Source: a candidate division SR1 bacterium (GTDB taxonomy: Bacteria > Patescibacteriota > Gracilibacteria > Absconditabacterales > Absconditicoccaceae). From it: DNA of 14,412 nucleotides. Positions 10,087-14,412 of this stretch are shown here, piece by piece (positions within the stretch are counted from its first letter, which is position 1; every line of letters begins with the position of its first letter). The position numbers were made by a program, and so were the translations under genes. The stretch covers positions 1 to 14,412 of the forward strand of contig PDOX01000015.1 of assembly GCA_002746475.1 (NCBI GenBank). Direction: 5' to 3'. A model generated the notes under the pieces. It was not told the origin of the DNA. It worked only from the letters and a program-made list of their open reading frames with translations, and made no database searches.

Positions 10087-10540
10087 TTATATTTTTTTTC
10101 CTAACTCTTCATGTGATATTTGTTTATATCATTGTTTAATATAGAATTTTTTTGCAAAAACAGATGGTTCTAACCTTATTTCTTTTGATCATCTTTGTTT
10201 CGCTATTTTTTCAAATTTTTTTAATAATTTCTTTCACACTCCTTTTCATATGTATGATGGAAGTACATATAAACTATTTATATACTCTTCCCCCCCCCCT
10301 CATTGTTCCTATTATTTTTCCATTATCTTTTGCTATAAGTAGTATATTCGCTTTCAAGATACGTTTTCTTGTAAATTCAATATTTGCATTTTTTCAATAT
10401 ATTCTTTCTAACTTTTGACAAAGTTTATCATCACAATCTTTTTGGTTTATAGTAAAAAAGGTTTTGTGAATTACTTTCATAATTTTTCTTAATTCTCATT
10501 TTTTTAATGATGATTTCCTGATAATAATATTTTTTTTCAT
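10087..10540 (-). CDS. GNAT N-acetyltransferase, frame broken at a G10 tract (possible phase-variable gene)
   Basis: Starting from ATG 10540, the frame encodes an N-terminal part ending in IIGTM and then enters ten consecutive G (+ strand C10, 10290-10299). With ten G it terminates at TAG 10276-10274 after 88 residues. With nine G it continues to TAA 10089-10087 and gives a 150-residue GNAT protein. The second half has strong family features: INSLYVLP, then the acetyl-CoA loop YIGKGVGKK (residues 96-104), a helix, and FAKKFYIKQGYK near the end. Two glycines of the loop are TGA codons. GNAT enzymes transfer an acyl group from acyl-CoA to an amine; the substrate here is unknown. The gene follows the ATP-grasp gene by 27 bp and is probably co-transcribed with it. 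The extra G may be real switching or an assembly error. Confidence 0.75.
10290..10299. repeat. C10/G10 mononucleotide tract inside the GNAT gene
   Basis: Ten consecutive C on the + strand (G in the coding direction) lie within an otherwise very AT-rich gene. The tract sits exactly where the reading frame changes; nine or twelve G would restore the acetyltransferase frame. Such tracts are prone to polymerase slippage and are typical of phase-variable loci. Confidence 0.85.
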
Positions 10541-10567
10541 TATTCTTTAGTTTTATTTATAAAAAAA

Positions 10568-11545
10568 TTATTTTACTAAAACTAACTCAATAATATCTTT
10601 AGGAGCATTAGTTCATTTCAATTCTGATTCTGGAAATGCTATTCATGGCGTTGCATTTACTTCCACTATAATACCTCTCGTTTCTGAAAGTGGTTTTGTA
10701 ATATCTGTTGTAATTACATCTACTCCTGCTATTCATAATCCTAGTGATTTTGCAGCTCTGATACAATCTTGTTTTATTGATTCACAAAGATTTGGAAGCT
10801 CATTTTTTACCATTCCCCCCATTCCTGCATTAGATACCCCTCTAAGTTGGACTATCTTATTTTTTTCTGGAATAGATGCTAAAGTTAAATTATTTTTACT
10901 TATATATTCAATTAACTTGGTATCTATTTCTATATACGATAATACATTATGATATCATGCTCATCTATCTGGATTTTTATTTTCTATCTCAATAAGTTCT
11001 TTAATTGTAGATTTTCCATCTCCCATAACAAAGGCAGGTATTCTATTTATACACAATGATACTTTATCTCAAACGACTAAAATTCTATATTCATCACCAA
11101 AAATGTGTTCTTGAATAATTATATCATCACCATACTTTTTTACAAATTCAAATGCTTGTTCTAATTCTTCTTGCGTAGAAATATTCGTAGTAATTCCATT
11201 TCAGTGTCATTCAGTAAGTGGCTTTACAACTATTGGTAACGTTAATCCTTCTGCTTGAATTTTTTCAAGATCTCGTTCTTCTTGTAGAGATACATACAAG
11301 CTCTTGGCTATCGGTAAATGGTGTTGTTCTAGAATTTGATAGGTGAGTTGTTTATCTTGTGCTATTTTAAATCATAATGAACTATTAACTCAACAATCTG
11401 TAGATTTAAAAAGTACTGTCTTTTCATCATTAGAAGCAATAAAAAGATTCTTATTCTTGTTTAAAATTTTTACTTCATATCCTAACTTTTTTGCTTCATC
11501 AACAATACATTGTGATGATGATCCCCAATACGTTAATAATCCCAT
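10568..11545 (-). CDS. ATP-grasp ligase related to the cyanophycin synthetase (CphA) ATP-grasp domain
   Basis: The 325-residue protein starts at ATG 11545 and stops at TAA 10570-10568, with about ten TGA codons read as Gly. The order of motifs matches the CphA/glutathione-synthetase-like ATP-grasp fold. These are VVKPL with Lys108, a glycine-rich loop GHGNG (113-117), IIQEHIFGDEYRILVV (143-158), INRIPAFVMGDGKSTIKELI (166-185), NPDRGAGYHNVL (191-202), IAGVDVITTDITKPL (272-286) and EVNATPG (295-301), whose Glu and Asn bind Mg-ATP. CphA enzymes add amino acids to a peptide backbone by acyl-phosphate chemistry. This protein has only the ATP-grasp part and no Mur-ligase domain, so it probably performs a single ligation. 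It lies 37 bp after the ZIP gene and 27 bp before the GNAT gene. The amino-acid substrate cannot be read from the sequence. Confidence 0.85.
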
Positions 11546-11582
11546 TTTCTAAGATTTTTACAATATAAAAAATTCCTCTCTC

Positions 11583-12287
11583 TTACAATAACATCTCTCC
11601 AATTAATCCTAACAAAAAACCTAAAACAGCACCCATCCCAGTGATATATACCCCTTTTAATTTCGCTTCGGGAGAAATATCTTGAAACAATAAATACAAA
11701 ATTCCACCACTAGAAAAAATCATAAGATAGGCAGTATAATCAGGATGATCTCTCATCACAAAATACCCAAACAATGCTGCAAAAAATCCTAAAAATGACA
11801 AAAAGAAAAATGTCATCAATGTTCTCTTTATCCCAAATCAACTTAATACCAAATTTCTAAAGGCAGTAAATGCTTCCGGAAAATTTTGTAATCCCATAAA
11901 TATAGCAAGAAACAGAGCTGCACTAGGATCTGCAACAAATAATGATCCCAAAATTATAGACTCAGGGAGATAATCCATCACCATAGCGAGCAACATCCCG
12001 ACTTTCCCAGCTTTTTTGTGCAAATAACGATCCAAGAAAAAGAAAACAATCGCACCAGACAAAAACGACAAAGACAAAGAAATAACATCTAGTATTGCCA
12101 AAGCCTTAGGTACAAAGACCAAAACCACCGCAGACAAAATCACCCCTCAACCAAAAGACATCATAAAATGCGTAATCTCGTTTTTCACCGGACTTGCTTC
12201 CACATGATGATTGAAATAATTCGCCGCCAATCCCCCTAAAAATATCGTAATCCCAGAGAGTAAAGTATAAAGAAATAATTCTAGCAT
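11583..12287 (-). CDS. ZIP-family metal transporter (divergent metal-site residues)
   Basis: The product has 234 residues and about seven or eight hydrophobic helices, with no long cytoplasmic insert, as in bacterial ZupT-type ZIP proteins. A His-rich spot, NHHVEASPVKNEITH, lies between helices 1 and 2. The paired PE motifs of the ZIP metal site are present as MDYLPES (104-110) and GLQNFPEAF (132-140), with ISPEA (204-208) later. In typical ZupT proteins these motifs begin with His (HNxPEG); here the His positions appear as Asp/Tyr and Gln, and the following Gly as Ser or Ala. Metal choice and even transport activity are therefore uncertain. The two internal TGA codons are Gly. It heads the probable ZIP, ATP-grasp, GNAT operon and could supply zinc to the neighbouring metallopeptidase, which is inference. 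Confidence 0.8.
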
Positions 12288-12323
12288 CAGTTTAGATTAG
12301 AGTATTAAATGAGTACACAGAGA

Positions 12324-12353
12324 TAAATATGTGTATTTATTCTTGTAAAACAA
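12324..12353 (-). promoter_or_regulatory. Possible promoter of the ZIP/ATP-grasp/GNAT operon
   Basis: On the minus strand TTGTTT (12353-12348) is followed after 18 bases by TATTTA (12329-12324), about 37 bases before the ZIP ATG. The -35 element overlaps a small dyad, CTTGTAAAACAAG (12342-12354), that could be a repressor site. The evidence is only sequence resemblance in AT-rich DNA. Confidence 0.3.
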
Positions 12354-12396
12354 GTGGAAAATTCAAGAGGAAATAACACACAAATTTTAAATCAAC

Positions 12397-12424
12397 TTGA
12401 AATAAACTATAAAATAATTATAAA
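12397..12424 (+). promoter_or_regulatory. Possible promoter of the second toxin-antitoxin operon
   Basis: TTGAAA (12397-12402), 16 bases, then TATAAA (12419-12424) lie about 70 bases before the antitoxin ATG. The repeated AATTATAA just around and after the -10 (12417-12424 and 12427-12434) could be an operator for the antitoxin, which may be a ribbon-helix-helix protein. AT-rich sequence makes chance matches likely. Confidence 0.35.
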
Positions 12425-12492
12425 TTAATTATAAAAAAACTAACTAATATTTTATGAAGGTTATAGTATTTTAATTGTAATATTGAGAAATA

Positions 12493-12750
12493 ATGGCAAC
12501 AACACAAATTGCATTTACCACAGACAAACAACTCAAATCAGCAGTAAGTAAAAGACTAAAATCAGAAGGAGCTACCCTCAAAGGATTTTTTAACAGCTGT
12601 ATGAGATCATATCTTGACGAAGAAATCAGTTTGTGAATTGTTAGCAAGAAAAAAAGACAAGAACGAGAACAACAAGAGGATATTATAACTATGCCAAATA
12701 CTATTACTACTGCAGAGGAATTTTCTAATTTTATCAATTCAGCGGCTTAA
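12493..12750 (+). CDS. RelB/DinJ-like antitoxin
   Basis: This 85-residue protein begins MATTQIAFTTDKQLKSAV, a short beta strand followed by a helix as in ribbon-helix-helix DNA-binding proteins such as RelB/DinJ. A second helix, TLKGFFNSCMRSYLDEEI, corresponds to the family's DNA-binding domain. The C-terminal half is charged and then contains TTAEEFSNFINSAA, a plausible toxin-wrapping tail. One TGA (after EEISL) is Gly. The downstream toxin gene starts 6 bp later, so the two are co-transcribed. It would neutralise that toxin and probably repress the operon. The leader lacks a strong Shine-Dalgarno sequence; ATG 12493 is supported by the N-terminal strand. Confidence 0.7.
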
Positions 12751-12756
12751 ATTATT

Positions 12757-13029
12757 ATGTATACCAAAAAATATACACTTTCTTATCATAAAAAAGTTAT
12801 TAAATTTCTAAAAAAGCACCCAGAAATTCATAAAAGATTTTTCAAAAACATTCAAGAACTTCAAAAAAATCCCTACATTCATCCTAATAGCAAAGCACTT
12901 GAAAATGAAGAAAAATGAAGTTTCAGATTAAGAATTTGAGATTATAGATTTAAATATATTGTCATAGAAGAAAAAATCGTAATATATTTTTATGATGCAT
13001 GAAGCAGAGGAGATATTTATAAATCGTAA
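12757..13029 (+). CDS. RelE/ParE-superfamily toxin
   Basis: The 90-residue basic protein has the usual RelE-fold order. An N-terminal helix pair with KKVIKFLKKHPEIHKRFFK is followed by NPYIHPNSKALEN, then the GSFRLRIGDYRFKYIV core containing the GDYR motif, and a C-terminal strand and tail ending DAGSRGDIYKS. Glycines in GSFR, GDYR and DAGSRG are TGA codons, which would truncate the protein under the standard code. It is paired with the antitoxin 6 bp upstream. RelE-type members cleave ribosome-bound mRNA and ParE-type members poison gyrase; I cannot decide between them from the sequence. Its stop is only 2 bp from the stop of the convergent miaB gene. Confidence 0.8.
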
Positions 13030-13031
13030 TA

Positions 13032-14411
13032 TTATATCTTCTTTCCCATCAACTTAAACACCACCCCTTTTGTGATTTCCACCTGCACAAAATCTCCCAA
13101 TGCAATTTCATCATCAGAAAAAATGGTGATTTGTTTCATATTATCGGTATATCCAGCATATTTATATACCCCATCTCTCGCGACACCTAAAAATTCGTTA
13201 ATCAATACTTTCCTGATGTTTCCAACTTCCGCAAGATTATTTTGCTTTGAGCATTGATTTAAGAGGGTATTTAACCTATCCCATCTATCATGCTTTTCTT
13301 CACGAGAAACATTATCCAATAATTTTCTATCGGCATAAGTTCCCGGACGAGGAGAATACACCCCGATATAAATCATATCAAAACTTCCATACTTCACGAT
13401 ATCAAGCGTCTTCTGAAAATCTTCCTCCGTTTCATCAGTAAACCCAACAATAATATCGGTCGTGATACTGATTTTCCTCTTCAACCCTTTAATCTTATCC
13501 AAAAAATCATAAGCCTGCTGAGCAGTATATCATCTAAACATTTTTTTCAAAACAGGATCAGACCCCGACTGCAAGGGAATATGAATATGCGGACAGAGTT
13601 TTTCTTCCTGCTCGTGCAACGCTAACAATTCATCAGAATAATAGGTAGGGTAGGGCGAAGTATACCTCAACCATTCCAACCCATCAAGTTGCAAAATTGC
13701 TTGCAATATCTCAACAAATTTCGGATGTTTATTCACGATCTGCCCCAGCAACACAATTTCTTTCACTCCATTTTTCAAGTGCATTTTCGCTTCATTCACA
13801 ATATGCTCCACTTCAAAATTCCTCTCTAATCCTCTCGCATACGGCACAATACAATAACTACAAAACTGATTACAACCTGTAGAAATCGGAATGTACACGG
13901 TCTTGTTATGTTTATTCATCGAAGTATTGATATTTTCAGGAAGTATCTTTTCATACTCATTCCATAATTGCTCCGTATCAGCTATTGCATACCCCAACTG
14001 TGGCAAAATAAAGGGCAACAATCCCACATCATCAATTCTGAAAAATAATTCAATATTAGGGAAGGTCTCAACTAACCTTCCAAACATTGGGTTGAAGGCG
14101 TAGTTTATGGGGATGATAGATTTTTCATTTACCTCAGCTTTATTCCCTTGTTGGTGAGACCCCCCTTGTATTCCCCCCTCTGTATAAGACCTCTCCGCCC
14201 TTCGGGCACCTCTCCTCCAAGGAGAGGCTTTTTGAGGGCTCCCCTCGGAGGGGAGCTCCCCGACAAGTCGGGGTGAGGGGTCTAAAACAGGATCAAGGGG
14301 AGGTCTGTTTGGGACTGAATGTACATGCTCGTCATTCTGAGGCTTTGCCGAAGAATCCAGTTTCTGCATACTGGATCCTTCATTTCATTCAGGATGACCC
14401 ATCTCGTCATT
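13032..14411 (-). CDS. miaB: tRNA-2-methylthio-N6-dimethylallyladenosine synthase MiaB, N-terminus beyond window, with in-frame repeat insertions
   Basis: MiaB is a radical-SAM enzyme that adds a methylthio group to i6A37 of tRNAs reading UNN codons. The window holds 459 residues of its C-terminal part. The SAM cluster motif CNQFCSYCIVPYARG (CxxxCxxC codons at 13851-13874) is followed by EIVLLGQIVN, IPLQSGSDPVLKKMFRGYT, TDIIVGFTDETEEDF and YSPRPGTYA, then a TRAM-like C-terminal domain ending GVVFKLMGKKI. LLGQxVN favours MiaB over MtaB. The Gly of FRGYT is TGA. Upstream, in the MTTase (UPF0004) domain, the frame runs through about 85 residues made of palindromic repeat DNA (14157-14412) before rejoining family-like sequence. 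Whether the enzyme tolerates this, or the gene is dead, cannot be told here. It converges with the toxin gene, 2 bp between stops. Confidence 0.9.
14157..14306. repeat. 150-bp palindromic element translated in frame within miaB
   Basis: The ends are near-inverted, AGACCCCCCTTG at 14157 and CAAGGGGAGGTCT ending at 14306. The interior holds hairpins CCTCTCCT-CC-AAGGAGAGG (14209-14227), CTCCCCTCGGAGGGGAG (14239-14255) and CCCCGAC-AA-GTCGGGG (14258-14273). The length is exactly 50 codons and the miaB frame is open throughout, encoding a Pro/Gly/Arg-rich segment. Its base composition is sharply more GC-rich than the flanking gene. Confidence 0.75.
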
Positions 14412-14412
14412 C
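14328..14412. repeat. Second palindromic repeat in miaB with direct CTCGTCATTC ends (runs off window)
   Basis: CTCGTCATTC occurs at 14328-14337 and again at 14403-14412, exactly 75 bp (25 codons) apart. Between them is an imperfect hairpin whose stem includes GAATCCAG and CTGGATCC around a TTTCTGCATA loop (about 14353-14378). The miaB frame is open across it. The second direct repeat reaches the window edge, so the element may continue. Confidence 0.65.

Noticed and set aside
10152..10418. Hydrophobic + strand reading frame of 88 residues that looks like a small membrane protein
   Set aside because: It is antisense to the GNAT gene, whose motifs are clear on the minus strand; the hydrophobicity comes from complementing Lys/Glu-rich AT-rich codons.
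14157..14412. CRISPR-like array at the right edge
   Set aside because: The repeats are hairpin-rich, unequal and contiguous, without regular unique spacers; only one 10-bp direct repeat pair is seen.

Overview
This AT-rich window is bacterial and reads sensibly only if UGA is translated as glycine (genetic code 25). That points to Candidatus Gracilibacteria or Absconditabacteria (SR1) in the Patescibacteria/CPR. In-frame TGA codons sit where protein families have conserved glycines: the G of SmpB GxEVKS, the MiaB (K/R)RGYT motif, the ATP-grasp NxTPG motif, the GNAT GxGxG loop and the GDYR of RelE toxins. Standard-code gene calling breaks almost every gene here. All coordinates below come from my own reconstruction with TGA = Gly.

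Layout, left to right. (1) 2-3448 (+) is the 3' part of a very large, charged protein of unknown function. (2) 3480-7188 (-) is a roughly 1235-residue polytopic membrane protein resembling a GT-C glycosyltransferase, with an apparent frameshift near its N-terminus. (3) 7189-7455 is a divergent intergenic region with promoter-like sites in both directions and a MITE-like palindromic element. (4) 7456-7911 (+) is smpB. (5) 8012-8477 (+) is an overlapping antitoxin/RelE-YafQ-type toxin pair. (6) 8510-10051 (+) is a DUF1704/MATCAP-type zinc peptidase. (7) 10087-12287 (-) is a three-gene string read in the order ZIP transporter, CphA-like ATP-grasp ligase, GNAT acetyltransferase; the GNAT frame is broken at a run of ten G. 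(8) 12493-13029 (+) is a second RelE-type toxin-antitoxin pair. (9) 13032-14411 (-) is miaB, cut by the right edge and carrying two palindromic-repeat insertions that are translated in frame.

Two themes stand out. First, an ATP-grasp amino-acid ligase, a GNAT acyltransferase, a DUF1704 metallocarboxypeptidase and a ZIP-type metal transporter are clustered. This looks like a peptide conjugation/removal module, and its acetyltransferase may be switched on and off by slippage in the G10 tract. Second, palindromic repeat elements lie inside open reading frames (first gene, GT-C-like gene, miaB), in the manner of Rickettsia palindromic elements. A related copy lies in the probable smpB leader. No rRNA, tRNA, tmRNA or CRISPR array was seen, and after recoding no gene-free stretch exceeds 300 bases.
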